From NCBI GenBank assembly GCA_020410825.1, contig CP084576.1:992001-1056000 (forward strand): a stretch of 64,000 nt of DNA, read 5' to 3'. Within the stretch, counting starts at the first letter, position 1. Each line of letters begins with the position of its first letter. The notes below the pieces were generated by a model. It was given only the letters and a program-made list of their open reading frames with translations, had not been told where the DNA came from and searched no databases. Origin of the DNA: Candidatus Megaera endosymbiont of Mesostigma viride (GTDB lineage Bacteria; Pseudomonadota; Alphaproteobacteria; Rickettsiales; Rickettsiaceae). Both the position numbers and the translations under genes were made by a program. Below are positions 18,580 through 27,892 of the stretch, piece after piece.

Positions 18580-20103
18580 CTATTTTTTTGCCTTAGCTTT
18601 TTTCTCGTCTCTTTTATCATTATGCTCACGACTGTGATCGTGGAAATTTTCAGGGTTGTTAATATGCTCATGTTTATGAGCTTTAACATAACCATCGTGA
18701 TCATAATCATGATTACAATTTTCATCATGGATATGTTCATGTGAGTGCCTATGTAGATGATCATCATGACTAGATTCAGGTAAATGATCATTAGCATTTT
18801 TTGCTAGGAGTTTTTCCAGCTTGTCCTTGCTATAAGATTTTTCAAGTAATTTTACTTCTTTTTCAAAAATAGTTTTTACCGCTTTATCTTCCAAAACCGG
18901 CCCTTTTAAGGATTCTAAAGCCTTAGGATGCTTCAAGTAAAAATCAATAATTTCATTTTCTCTACCCGGAAAGTTTTTTGCTTGCTCCATAATTGCTTTT
19001 TGAATGTCCGTTTTATCAATTTCTAACTTATGAATCTTGACATATTCCGCAAGCATTAATCCAAGTTTAACCCTCCGCAAAGCTAATTTTGTAAAATAAG
19101 CTTCCTTATTTTTAGAGGATTTTTCTTCTAATTCTTTATCTTCTACTTCGGTAGCTTGTTTTTCTAAAATACTAATTTCTCTATCAAGTAAAGTTTTTGG
19201 TACGTCAAATTCCAGCATATTTTCCAGTTTATCGAAAAGAGCCATTTTCATCATGGTTTTTATTGGTTCTTCATAAACTTCCTGCATATTTTTTGCAATT
19301 TGTTCTTTTAATTTTTCGAGTTTTTCGAAATTAAACTTTTTAGCAAATTCATCGTCAAGCTTGACCTCGCTTTCACTATGGATTTCTAAAATTTTAACTT
19401 TAAATTCAGAAGGTTTACCAGCAAGGGTTTTTTCATGGTAATCCTTAGGAAAATCGACTTTGACAGACACATCATCACCGGTTTTAGCTCCAATTAACTG
19501 GTCTTCAAAACCCGGGATAAAAACTCCACTACCAAGGACAAGTTTATGCGAGTCTAATTTCCCGCCAGCAAAGGCTTTACCATCTACATATCCAACTGCA
19601 TCGATAGTTACCTGATCTCCCTTTTTGGCTTTGGATGTACTTACTTTGTTATATTCTTTCGAAGTACTAACTAACTTCTCAAGCTGTTCATCTATATCTT
19701 TATCTTTCAACTCTAAAATTGGTTTTTCAATAGAAATACTTTTAAAATCAGGTATAGTAATTTCTGGAAACAACTGATACTTTATGATAAATTCTAGATC
19801 TTTATTTTCCTCATCTATTATATCCTCAACTTCTGGATCCATAAGTACACGTAAATTCTTATCTTTTGTGATATCACCTATTGCCTTAACTATCTTGTTT
19901 TTTACAGCTTCTGCTCTAAGAGATGCACCATATTTTTTCTCTAGAAAAGAAGTAGGTACTTTACCTACACGAAAACCATCAATTTTTGCATCTTTAGCCA
20001 ACTTAGCTAGCTCTTTTTCAATTTCAGAACTGATCTCTTTGGATGGAATAGTTACTTTAACGTGAAAATCAGTTTTATCATTTTTTATTTCGGTAATATT
20101 CAT
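18580..20103 (-). CDS. tig: Trigger factor with histidine-rich C-terminal tail
   Basis: Ribosome-bound chaperone and peptidyl-prolyl isomerase. N-terminal ribosome-binding domain carries the GFRVGKVP signature (about residues 45-52); the FKBP-type PPIase domain follows (KKGDQVTIDAVGYVDGKAFA, about 160-250), then the C-terminal chaperone domain. Length is 507 residues against about 430-450 for the family; the excess is a terminal stretch of about 70 residues with 16 histidines (HDDHLHRHSHEHIHDENCNH and HKHEHINN), ending in a Lys-rich KKAKAKK. Such tails bind Ni or Zn in other proteins (SlyD); that role is inference here. An upstream in-frame start would run into tRNA-Leu, so the ATG at 20103 (MNITEIKND) is chosen. 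A short A/T hairpin (18565-18579) lies directly behind the stop. Confidence 0.95.
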   Translation of the reverse strand: MNITEIKNDKTDFHVKVTIPSKEISSEIEKELAKLAKDAKIDGFRVGKVPTSFLEKKYGASLRAEAVKNKIVKAIGDITKDKNLRVLMDPEVEDIIDEENKDLEFIIKYQLFPEITIPDFKSISIEKPILELKDKDIDEQLEKLVSTSKEYNKVSTSKAKKGDQVTIDAVGYVDGKAFAGGKLDSHKLVLGSGVFIPGFEDQLIGAKTGDDVSVKVDFPKDYHEKTLAGKPSEFKVKILEIHSESEVKLDDEFAKKFNFEKLEKLKEQIAKNMQEVYEEPIKTMMKMALFDKLENMLEFDVPKTLLDREISILEKQATEVEDKELEEKSSKNKEAYFTKLALRRVKLGLMLAEYVKIHKLEIDKTDIQKAIMEQAKNFPGRENEIIDFYLKHPKALESLKGPVLEDKAVKTIFEKEVKLLEKSYSKDKLEKLLAKNANDHLPESSHDDHLHRHSHEHIHDENCNHDYDHDGYVKAHKHEHINNPENFHDHSREHNDKRDEKKAKAKK

Positions 20104-20151
20104 ACTTAAGCCTAAAGATTTAGTGAAAAATTGATATAAAAATTGTAAACT

Positions 20152-20236
20152 TGGTACGGATGGAGGGACTTGAACCCCCACACCTTGCGGTACTAGAACC
20201 TAAATCTAGCGCGTCTACCAGTTCCGCCACATCCGC
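20152..20236 (-). tRNA. tRNA-Leu(UAG)
   Basis: On the minus strand the acceptor stem GCGGATG pairs with CATCCGT (one G-T pair), with discriminator A and encoded CCA (20152-20154). Anticodon loop TTTAGGT gives TAG. The long variable arm (TACCGCAAGGTG) is typical of a class II leucine tRNA. It lies 48 bases upstream of the trigger factor start, on the same strand. Confidence 0.97.
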
Positions 20237-20268
20237 ATTATGAATTCGGGTTAGCTGTAAAAATCTAG

Positions 20269-21417
20269 CTATTTTTGTAAGAATTCAACTAAGGAATTAT
20301 AATACACGTTATATAAACTTTGTAAATCACTAATTTGGGTGTGTTCGTTAATTTTATGAGCTTGATCAAAGCTTAGTCCAAACTCCACAATTTCTGAATA
20401 TTTATGAATAAAACGAGCATCAGAAGTGCCTCCATTAGTATCTATTTTTGGTGGAACCTGAGATTGGTTTTGCACTATAGCAGTAAATTTTTTCATTTTT
20501 TCGGAGTATTTTTGCACAAAAGACTCAGCTGATGATTCATATTGCAAATCAAATATTACTTCGTGTTTTGATATTACCGCCATTACGATTCCAAATATGG
20601 ACTTAGCACTGTGAAAATCATTAAACCGAACATTGAATTTGAGGGTAGCTTGCTCTGGAATAATATTAACTACATTATTCCCTACATCAAATGAAGTAAC
20701 TTCCAGATTTGTTTTCTCAAAAAACTCCGACCCATTGTCAAAATCTATATTCATTAAATCTGTAGCAATTTTTACTGCGCTAGTAATTGGATTAATTGCA
20801 GTATGTGGATATGCTACATGCCCCTGTTTGCCTATAATCTTTAGTACAAAATTAACGCTCCCGCGGCGGCCTATAGCTATGGTATCTCCGAAATGTGCTC
20901 TAGCTGTTGGTTCTCCTAAGATCGAAAAATCAATTTTTTCTCCTTTTTTAGCAAGATATTCAAGCATCGGTTTTGTACCGAATTTTGTACAACCTTCTTC
21001 ATCGCTAGTTAACAAAAAACTAATAGAACCACTTGGACTTGGATAAATTTTTAAATAATTTAAAGCTGACACTATACCACAAGCAATTGCACCTTTCATA
21101 TCAACCGTGCCGCGGCCATATACTTTTTCTCCTATAACTTTTAACTCGAAAGGGTTATAATCCCATAAGTTTTCATTCAGGGGAGGTACAACATCTATAT
21201 GACCGGCAAAACATATATTAGGGCTACCATTTCCATATCTTGCATATAGATTTGTAGTTTTTTCTTCTTCTTTTTCTCCAAAAACTTGGATATCACAAGA
21301 AAAGCCAGCATTAGTTAATAATTTAGCAATATATTCTAGTGACCCACTACTATAAGGGCTAACCGATCTAAAGCTAACTAATTTAGCAAGAGTTTCTAAA
21401 ACCTGTTCTATAGCCAT
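20269..21417 (-). CDS. dapE: Succinyl-diaminopimelate desuccinylase
   Basis: Zinc hydrolase releasing LL-diaminopimelate in the lysine/DAP pathway, needed for peptidoglycan. M20 family motifs: CFAGHIDVVPP (metal-binding His and Asp), GRGTVDMKGAIACG, SDEEGCTKFGTKPM (Glu pair) and DTNGGTSDARFIH. An upstream start (TTG or ATG) would overlap dapD; the ATG at 21417 (MAIEQVLETL) gives 382 residues, usual for DapE, and sits 4 bases after the dapD stop. Forms an operon with dapD. Confidence 0.96.
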   Translation of the reverse strand: MAIEQVLETLAKLVSFRSVSPYSSGSLEYIAKLLTNAGFSCDIQVFGEKEEEKTTNLYARYGNGSPNICFAGHIDVVPPLNENLWDYNPFELKVIGEKVYGRGTVDMKGAIACGIVSALNYLKIYPSPSGSISFLLTSDEEGCTKFGTKPMLEYLAKKGEKIDFSILGEPTARAHFGDTIAIGRRGSVNFVLKIIGKQGHVAYPHTAINPITSAVKIATDLMNIDFDNGSEFFEKTNLEVTSFDVGNNVVNIIPEQATLKFNVRFNDFHSAKSIFGIVMAVISKHEVIFDLQYESSAESFVQKYSEKMKKFTAIVQNQSQVPPKIDTNGGTSDARFIHKYSEIVEFGLSFDQAHKINEHTQISDLQSLYNVYYNSLVEFLQK

Positions 21418-21421
21418 ATAA

Positions 21422-22249
21422 TTAATCTCTAAGTAACTCATTAAGACTTGTTTTTTCCCTAGTCTTTTTATCAACCTGTTTTACAATAACTGCGCAGTAA
21501 ACTCCTGGCAAGTCCTTTTTGGAAGATGGAAGTACCCCAGGTACTACTACTGAATAGGCAGGGATTCTACCATAAATAATATCACCGTTATTACGATCAA
21601 CAATTTTTGTTGACGCGCCAATAAAAACCCCAGTGCTAATCACTGCCCCTTCTTCCACAATCATTCCTTCTACAATCTGTGAACCAGCTCCAACAAAGCA
21701 ATTATCTTCAATGATTACCGGTTTTGCTTGTAGGGGTTCTAATACTCCCCCAATTCCAGCTCCGCTAGAAATATGGCAATTATTGCCGATATAGGCACAC
21801 GAACCAATAGTAGCCCAGCTATCTACCATTGTACTACTCCCAACATGAGCACCAATATTTATAAAAGAAGGCATCACCACAGCATTTTTACCTATATAAG
21901 CCCCTTGGCGGATGAATGCGCCGGGGACGATTCGGCAACCCTTTTTCTCAAAGGAATCTTGAGAAAAATTTAAAAACTGCGGGTCAACTTTATCGTACCA
22001 TTTCATACAATTACCATCATAAAGTTTCATTTCGGAAACTTTGAAATTTAGTAAAATGGCTTTTTTTACCCATTCATTAACGTACCATTGATCTTTATTT
22101 TTTTCACAGACAACGATCTTTCCCTCGCCCAGCAGAAAAATTATTTCGTCAATAATTTTTTTTGCATTTAGGTATTCATCATTTCTAGCATTTAACGAAT
22201 CTCTTATTTGCCAAAGTTCTTCTGTTGCTCTAATATAATCTTGCATCAT
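21422..22249 (-). CDS. dapD: Tetrahydrodipicolinate N-succinyltransferase
   Basis: Succinylates tetrahydrodipicolinate in the DAP branch. A left-handed beta-helix acyltransferase with hexapeptide repeats (PGAFIRQGAYIGKNAVVMPS, MVDSWATIGSCAYIG, SSGAGIGGVLEP). 275 residues is the expected size. It is immediately upstream of dapE. Divergent from the zinc-ribbon gene, 86 bases apart. The dapD/dapE/dapB set within this window implies de novo DAP synthesis by the succinylase route. Confidence 0.96.
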   Translation of the reverse strand: MMQDYIRATEELWQIRDSLNARNDEYLNAKKIIDEIIFLLGEGKIVVCEKNKDQWYVNEWVKKAILLNFKVSEMKLYDGNCMKWYDKVDPQFLNFSQDSFEKKGCRIVPGAFIRQGAYIGKNAVVMPSFINIGAHVGSSTMVDSWATIGSCAYIGNNCHISSGAGIGGVLEPLQAKPVIIEDNCFVGAGSQIVEGMIVEEGAVISTGVFIGASTKIVDRNNGDIIYGRIPAYSVVVPGVLPSSKKDLPGVYCAVIVKQVDKKTREKTSLNELLRD

Positions 22250-22335
22250 TGACCCTAAATAAAAGTGAAACCAAGTAACAAATAACTTTATTTTTTGTTT
22301 AGGTAAATTGTTTTTAGAAATAAGGAAATAAATTT

Positions 22336-22965
22336 TTGAAAAATAATAAAGCTATGTATATTACATGTCCGGAATGTTATACCAGATTTGCCGTAACTGC
22401 TGACGAAATAGGGAAAAATGGTAGAAAAGTAAAATGTTCAAAATGTTTCAACATTTGGCATCAAAAACCTTTTAGGCAAGTAAGGATTGAACCAAAGGTA
22501 GAATCATTGTCTACAAAAACTCCTCCTCTTGGTAATGGAATAAATTTACCAGTGCTATTACCGATAAAAGTTCCAGCACATTTATTATACGGTTTGCCAA
22601 TATTATTAGTAAGTATGATTATTTTTATGGTTGCAATTCTATTTCAGGGTAGTTTTGTCATTCCGTCTATTTTAAATAACAAAGATTTAACTATTAGCGA
22701 TATCTATAATCAACAAGAGCTTGGTAAAACAACAATTAATTATAAAGTAACCAATTTATCTAATAAAAGCATAAAAATCCCTTTAATTAGAATTAGAGTA
22801 TTTGATAAAAGTAACAGGCTAATCAATTCTAGAATTGAGAACCATAATAATATAAAACTTTCTCCGTCACAAAATGTTATTATTAACACGGAGTTGGGAG
22901 ATATTCCCCCTAATGCAACTATTGATATAATGATAGGTAATAAATTGGATTTTATTTTACATTAA
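22336..22965 (+). CDS. MJ0042-type zinc-ribbon membrane protein
   Basis: 209 residues. The N-terminus has a zinc ribbon with CPEC and CSKC pairs (TCPECYTRFAVTADEIG ... VKCSKCFNIWHQKP), the MJ0042/zinc-ribbon_4 pattern found in alphaproteobacteria. A single membrane helix follows (ILLVSMIIFMVAILF), and the C-terminal part is a DUF3426-like beta domain (NYKVTNLSNKSIKIPLIRIR). Function is unknown. The TTG start at 22336 has an AAGGA nine bases ahead; the first ATG (22354) lacks one, so TTG is preferred. Confidence 0.75.
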   Translation: MKNNKAMYITCPECYTRFAVTADEIGKNGRKVKCSKCFNIWHQKPFRQVRIEPKVESLSTKTPPLGNGINLPVLLPIKVPAHLLYGLPILLVSMIIFMVAILFQGSFVIPSILNNKDLTISDIYNQQELGKTTINYKVTNLSNKSIKIPLIRIRVFDKSNRLINSRIENHNNIKLSPSQNVIINTELGDIPPNATIDIMIGNKLDFILH

Positions 22966-23454
22966 TATTTATTGGTTATATTTCCAATTGCATTTTTACT
23001 TTATGATCTAAAAACACCGAAATAGATTCCGATTGATTATGCCCTCTGGAGGCAATTTTAGTCCCGCAATACCAAAATATTTTACATTATTTATTATTTT
23101 ATCAGATTGCAAAGAGAGGGTTATGTCTTATATTTTTTACAGAATTCGAATTTATTGGTCATGCCTTAAACTGTATCTATTTTATTGTTTACTCCTCTAA
23201 TTTCTATCTCTTTTATGTCATTTTTTTCATATTAATTTACTTGGCTTACTAAATTCTCTATATAATTGGCCTTTCTATTAGGATGTAATAATAAATCTCA
23301 AATCATAGAGAAAGCAATTAATAGGGATTTCTAGATTATATTCCAGAAGATATAACTCCTCTGAACCCAAGTTGAGGTTTGTCAAAAAGGTTTTTTGAAC
23401 TTTTACCAACAGTTGTTTCCTATAATCTTAAGGCTGCCATCACTAAAAATCCAC
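22966..23454. other. 489-base stretch without a gene
   Basis: Between the convergent zinc-ribbon gene and glmS. Both strands are AT-rich and broken by stops. No tRNA, riboswitch, terminator with T-tract or recognisable protein remnant was found. Confidence 0.6.
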
Positions 23455-25260
23455 CTATTCTACAGTAACGCTTTTAGCCAAATTACGTGGTTGATCTATG
23501 TCATTTCCTTTTAAATCAGCAGTATAATATGCAAGTAGCTGCATAGGTATAGAATAAATCATTGGAGCAATAAATTCTTCACAATCAGGTATTTCTAGAG
23601 TCCAATATGATGAATCTATTACCTTTCCTACATTACTTGAACCAACAATAGTTAACAATTTACCTCCTCTAGCACCTAACTCCTGTAAATTTGAAAACAT
23701 TTTTTCAAATAAACTGCCATTTGGCATTAGCGCAACTATTGGCATGTTACTGTCAATTAAAGAAATAGGACCATGTTTTAGTTCACCCCCAGCATAACCT
23801 TCAGCATGTATATATGATAATTCTTTTAATTTCAGCGATCCTTCAAGGGCGATAGGATATAAATTGCCCCTTCCAATGAATAACACACTCGGAAAATCTT
23901 TAATTTGCATAGCAGCAGTTCTTATTTTGTCACTTTGTGACAAAATTTTTGTAATCATACTAGGTACTGTTGACAATAAAATTTTTAGCTCTTCAACCTT
24001 ATTATTAGAAATATTTTGGTTCTTCAGACCTATATTTAATCCTAAGGCAGCAATAACCATTAATTGTCCCAAAAATGCTTTAGTAGAAGCAACACCTATT
24101 TCAGGACCAACCATTATTGGTAATACATAATCAGATGCTCGGCCAATTGAACTATTTTCTGTATTTACAATTGAAATAATAGGTTGACCGTTAGCTTTTG
24201 CTTGCTTTAAAGCCTCTAGTGTATCTAAAGTTTCCCCTGATTGAGAAATTACAATTGTAACTTCGTTTTTTTTCCTAGCAACAGTACGATATCTAAACTC
24301 AGATGCAATTTCCAAATCCACTGCAATGTTAGTTAATTCTTCTAACCAGTATTTAGCAACTAACCCTGAATAATAAGCAGTACCGCAAGCTAAAATTTTT
24401 ATATGCTGAATATTTTGCCAATCTATCTTTATTTTACTTAATTCATCTGTTCTTAAATATTTATCGATAGCCCTCTCAAGTGCTATTGGCTGTTCGTATA
24501 TTTCTTTAAGCATGAAATGCGGAAAATCCTTTTTAGATACTTCTTCTACTAATGAAGATTTTTTAACAGTACGCTTAACTGGATTACCATTTTTATCAAA
24601 AATCTGATATGAATTTAGACTAATTAAAACTGCATCCTCATCCTCAAAATACACTACCTCACCTACATTACTGCCAAAAGCTACTATATCTGAAGCAATG
24701 TAAGTAGCATCTTTTGCTAAGCCTAGAATTAAAGGAGTTTTTTTACAAGTTGCAAATAACAGCTCAGCATCATGAAACATAAATACTAAAGAAAATGACC
24801 CTTCCAATCTTGCAATAGTCTGCTTAGAGGCTTCTATATGGTTATTATTCAATGAAAAATAGTAATCAAGTAGATTAGCCACAACCTCCGTATCAGTTTC
24901 AGATTTAAATCCATATCCTAAACCTTGTAACTCGTGCTTTAGCTCTTTATAATTCTCAATAATTCCATTATGGACTAATGCTATCCGATCAGTTGTATGT
25001 GGATGAGCGTTGACTACACTTGGCACACCATGTGTTGCCCACCTTGTATGACCAATTCCTATATTACTGTCTAATTTTTTCTGAGGTAAAAGTTTTTTTA
25101 GCTCTACGACTTTGCCTACGGTCTTAACTAAATGTATTTGATTATTTTGGATTACAGCAAGCCCGGCACTATCGTAGCCCCTATATTCCAATTTCTCAAG
25201 ACCATTTACTAACGCAGGTAATATATTATTATTAGTAACGCCAGCTATGATACCACACAT
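23455..25260 (-). CDS. glmS: Glutamine-fructose-6-phosphate aminotransferase
   Basis: Makes glucosamine-6-phosphate, the first step towards UDP-GlcNAc. Class II glutaminase domain with catalytic Cys2 (MCGIIAGV) and LEYRGYDSAGLA, then two SIS isomerase domains with CGTAYYSG, ISQSGETLDT, and C-terminal DQPRNLAKSVTVE. 601 residues, family length 600-610. Stop of the GlmU-like gene is two bases upstream, so the two are cotranscribed. No glmS ribozyme-like sequence was seen, as expected outside Firmicutes. Confidence 0.97.
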   Translation of the reverse strand: MCGIIAGVTNNNILPALVNGLEKLEYRGYDSAGLAVIQNNQIHLVKTVGKVVELKKLLPQKKLDSNIGIGHTRWATHGVPSVVNAHPHTTDRIALVHNGIIENYKELKHELQGLGYGFKSETDTEVVANLLDYYFSLNNNHIEASKQTIARLEGSFSLVFMFHDAELLFATCKKTPLILGLAKDATYIASDIVAFGSNVGEVVYFEDEDAVLISLNSYQIFDKNGNPVKRTVKKSSLVEEVSKKDFPHFMLKEIYEQPIALERAIDKYLRTDELSKIKIDWQNIQHIKILACGTAYYSGLVAKYWLEELTNIAVDLEIASEFRYRTVARKKNEVTIVISQSGETLDTLEALKQAKANGQPIISIVNTENSSIGRASDYVLPIMVGPEIGVASTKAFLGQLMVIAALGLNIGLKNQNISNNKVEELKILLSTVPSMITKILSQSDKIRTAAMQIKDFPSVLFIGRGNLYPIALEGSLKLKELSYIHAEGYAGGELKHGPISLIDSNMPIVALMPNGSLFEKMFSNLQELGARGGKLLTIVGSSNVGKVIDSSYWTLEIPDCEEFIAPMIYSIPMQLLAYYTADLKGNDIDQPRNLAKSVTVE

Positions 25261-25262
25261 AT

Positions 25263-26252
25263 CTATTTTCTCCTATTAGGTTTCATAAGTTGTTGACTCC
25301 GACCAATAGCAAAAGTGTAGTCCGGAACATCTTTATTGATAAAGGAACTAGCCCCTATAAGTGAATTACATCCAATTGTAAGAGGTGAGATTAAAGAACT
25401 GTTAGAGCCAATAAAACTATTATCTTTAATTACTGTCTTGTACTTTTTTAAGCCGTCATAATTACAAGTAACCACCCCAGCACCTATGTTTACATTACTG
25501 CCAATTGTGGCATCTCCTATATAGGATAAATGAGATGCTTTTGTACCGATACCGAAGGTAGAATTTTTTATTTCAACAAAATTCCCTATTTTTACATTAC
25601 TTCCTATCCTGGTCTCACCTCTTATCCTCACAAATGGCCCTATTTTAGATTCTTTCTCTATTTCCACGCCTTCTAAATAAGAAAAAGCTCTAATATGAAC
25701 ATTACTATCTATTCTAACCTTATGGCCAAAATAGACGTTAGGTTCGACTAATACATCCTTTCCAAAAGTAGTATCATATGATAAATATGTGGTATCTGGA
25801 TCTTGTAAATATACTCCCCTGTCAATTGCATCTTTTCGCAACCTATTTTGTATTTCTTGAGCAAAAGCAACCACTTTGGAATTACTATTTAATAGCTTAA
25901 GCTCAAATGAATCTAGATTACAACACAACCATTCTGGATTAATATTATCATAAAATAAGTTAATATCGTGTGAAAAATCGTTTAATAAATTAACATTAAC
26001 CAGAGCTATGCAAGGTTCAGAATCCAATAAGCCAATTAGCACCTTATGGTTTTTCTTCTTTTCAACCAATGATTCAATAGTTTGGTCAGTAAGGCCTATA
26101 AGATTAGTTTTAACAAGCAGCACACTATCATGAGGTAAAGACGTTTTTAGTTTACCACAGCTAATGGTATCTCGAGCAAATTGCTTTATCATTTTAGCTG
26201 CTACCACATAGGTACTATATTCCGAATCTATGAAAAAAACCTTATGATCCAT
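25263..26252 (-). CDS. GlmU-like protein with intact acetyltransferase but degenerate uridylyltransferase half
   Basis: The C-terminal left-handed beta-helix is clear GlmU acetyltransferase: IGPFVRIRGETRIG, VGNFVEIK-like IGNFVEIK, KASHLSYIGDATIG with the catalytic His at 241, and NIGAGVVTCNYDG. It acetylates glucosamine-1-phosphate. The first 130 residues are only about half the size of the GlmU pyrophosphorylase domain. They lack LAAGxGTRM; VLLVKTNLIGLTDQTIESL occupies the place of the family's GDxPL segment but without its Asp. So UTP-dependent activity is unlikely (inference). A TTG start at 26306 is possible in frame; ATG 26252 (MDHKVFF) is chosen, giving 329 residues against 456 in E. 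coli. It is divergent from glmM. Confidence 0.85.
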   Translation of the reverse strand: MDHKVFFIDSEYSTYVVAAKMIKQFARDTISCGKLKTSLPHDSVLLVKTNLIGLTDQTIESLVEKKKNHKVLIGLLDSEPCIALVNVNLLNDFSHDINLFYDNINPEWLCCNLDSFELKLLNSNSKVVAFAQEIQNRLRKDAIDRGVYLQDPDTTYLSYDTTFGKDVLVEPNVYFGHKVRIDSNVHIRAFSYLEGVEIEKESKIGPFVRIRGETRIGSNVKIGNFVEIKNSTFGIGTKASHLSYIGDATIGSNVNIGAGVVTCNYDGLKKYKTVIKDNSFIGSNSSLISPLTIGCNSLIGASSFINKDVPDYTFAIGRSQQLMKPNRRK

Positions 26253-26335
26253 GAAAACAGATATACTCTTTATTATAAATGGTGTAAAATGCTGCAGTTT
26301 ACACAAAATTTATACGAAAAGCAAAGGAAATAATT

Positions 26336-27718
26336 ATGCTAAAAAAGTATTTTGGTACAGATGGAATAAGAGGGAGAAGTAATACCGGCGTTATCACTCC
26401 AGAAATTATGATAAAATTGGCAAGAGCAACATCTATAGCTTGTGATTTTCTTGGAAAGAAAGCAACTATAGTGATAGGGAAGGATACAAGATTATCCGGT
26501 TATATGCTAGAATCCGCATTAACTTCGGGGTTTATTTCAATGGGTGTGAATGTAGTATTAATAGGGCCAATGCCCACACCTGCAATATCAATGTTGGTAA
26601 GAAGCTTGAGAGCAGACCTTGGTATGATGATTTCAGCTTCGCATAATCCTTATTACGATAATGGTGTTAAATTTTTTCAATCTTCAGGCCATAAAATTTC
26701 TTCCGAGTTAGAAAGAAAAATTGAACAATTAATGCATACTGACTTATCAGGATATGTAGCAGAATATCATGACTTAGGAAAAGCTCTAAAACTAGGAGAT
26801 GCACGTGGACGTTATATTGAACATGTAAAATACTCATTCCCGCCTAATCTAAAATTAGATGGAATAAAATTAGTGGTCGATTGCGCTAATGGAGCAGCTT
26901 ACGATATTGCACCTAAAGTGTTTCATGAGTTGGGAGCAGAGGTTATTGCATGCGAGATAAGCCCTACAGGTTTTAACATTAATGAGAAGTGCGGGGTTAT
27001 GGATTCGCAATTGCTAACCCAGAAAGTAGTAGAACATAAAGCGGATCTCGGAATCGCATTAGATGGGGATGCCGATAGAGTTGTAGTAGTAGATGAAAAT
27101 GGACAAGTAATAGATGGAGATCAAATAATTGCTTCTTTAGCACAATATTTACTAGAAAACAACTTATTACGAAATAACTTAGTAACTACTACTATCATGT
27201 CTAATATGGGATTAGAGCTATATTTGAAAACAATTGGAATAGACCTTATACGGACAAGTGTGGGGGATAAATATGTAGTAGAAAAAATGGGTGAATTAGG
27301 CTGCAATCTAGGTGGAGAGCAATCCGGGCATATTATCATCGGATCAAACCAAGCAACAGGAGATGGAATTAAGGCTGCTCTTGGAGTTCTTGCTATGTAT
27401 AGGCAAGCACAAAATCCTATAAGTAAGGTACTCAATAAATTTGTACCAGTACCACAATTTACTCGTAATATTCGCTACGACCATAAATATTACCACAAAT
27501 TTACAACCTTACGAGGCGAAAAAATCGAGGAAATTAGCAAGTTCTACCAAGAGCGTTACGCCAAAAGCGTAAGAGTTGTAATACGCCAATCTGGGACAGA
27601 ACCAATAATAAGGTTAATGGTTGAAAGCCAAAATGCCGACTTGGCTCAAAATTTACTAACGGAGATGCAGAATAAAATAGAAAATGAAATTCAATCTTTA
27701 TTAGAGAACTCTAAATAA
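26336..27718 (+). CDS. glmM: Phosphoglucosamine mutase
   Basis: Interconverts glucosamine-6-phosphate and glucosamine-1-phosphate. The phosphoserine motif ISASHNPYYDNG has Ser102, the metal loop is DGDADRVV, the substrate loop GGEQSGHI, and the C-terminal phosphate loop RQSGTEPIIRLM. 460 residues, normal. The start ATG lies shortly after an AAAGGAAA stretch. It is divergent to the GlmU-like gene, so the three enzymes of the pathway are together, with glmS-GlmU on one strand and glmM on the other. Confidence 0.97.
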   Translation: MLKKYFGTDGIRGRSNTGVITPEIMIKLARATSIACDFLGKKATIVIGKDTRLSGYMLESALTSGFISMGVNVVLIGPMPTPAISMLVRSLRADLGMMISASHNPYYDNGVKFFQSSGHKISSELERKIEQLMHTDLSGYVAEYHDLGKALKLGDARGRYIEHVKYSFPPNLKLDGIKLVVDCANGAAYDIAPKVFHELGAEVIACEISPTGFNINEKCGVMDSQLLTQKVVEHKADLGIALDGDADRVVVVDENGQVIDGDQIIASLAQYLLENNLLRNNLVTTTIMSNMGLELYLKTIGIDLIRTSVGDKYVVEKMGELGCNLGGEQSGHIIIGSNQATGDGIKAALGVLAMYRQAQNPISKVLNKFVPVPQFTRNIRYDHKYYHKFTTLRGEKIEEISKFYQERYAKSVRVVIRQSGTEPIIRLMVESQNADLAQNLLTEMQNKIENEIQSLLENSK

Positions 27719-27892
27719 ATCTTAGTTAAATGAGAAAATAGAACTTGTTAGTCGAAAACTATAATATGTACTAGTTACGACTTGAAAAAAATCAGGCAGC
27801 TTGATAAGTTAATAGCAAGTTGACTGATATTCTCTCTATATTACCAATATTTTTTTCTTTGGCAAGATAAATTGAATCTATAAAAGTTTGCA

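Noticed and set aside
18552-18797. 81-residue minus-strand frame in the His-rich tail of tig
   Set aside because: It is an alternative frame of repetitive CAT/ATG codons encoding Met/Ile runs, not a gene.
20104-20181. In-frame upstream start for trigger factor
   Set aside because: The extension (MGVQVPPSVPSLQ...) is read from the tRNA-Leu(UAG) gene on the same strand; the conserved protein begins at 20103.
26253-26306. TTG start of the GlmU-like gene at 26306
   Set aside because: No ribosome site; the extension is not conserved-looking and crowds the divergent glmM promoter.
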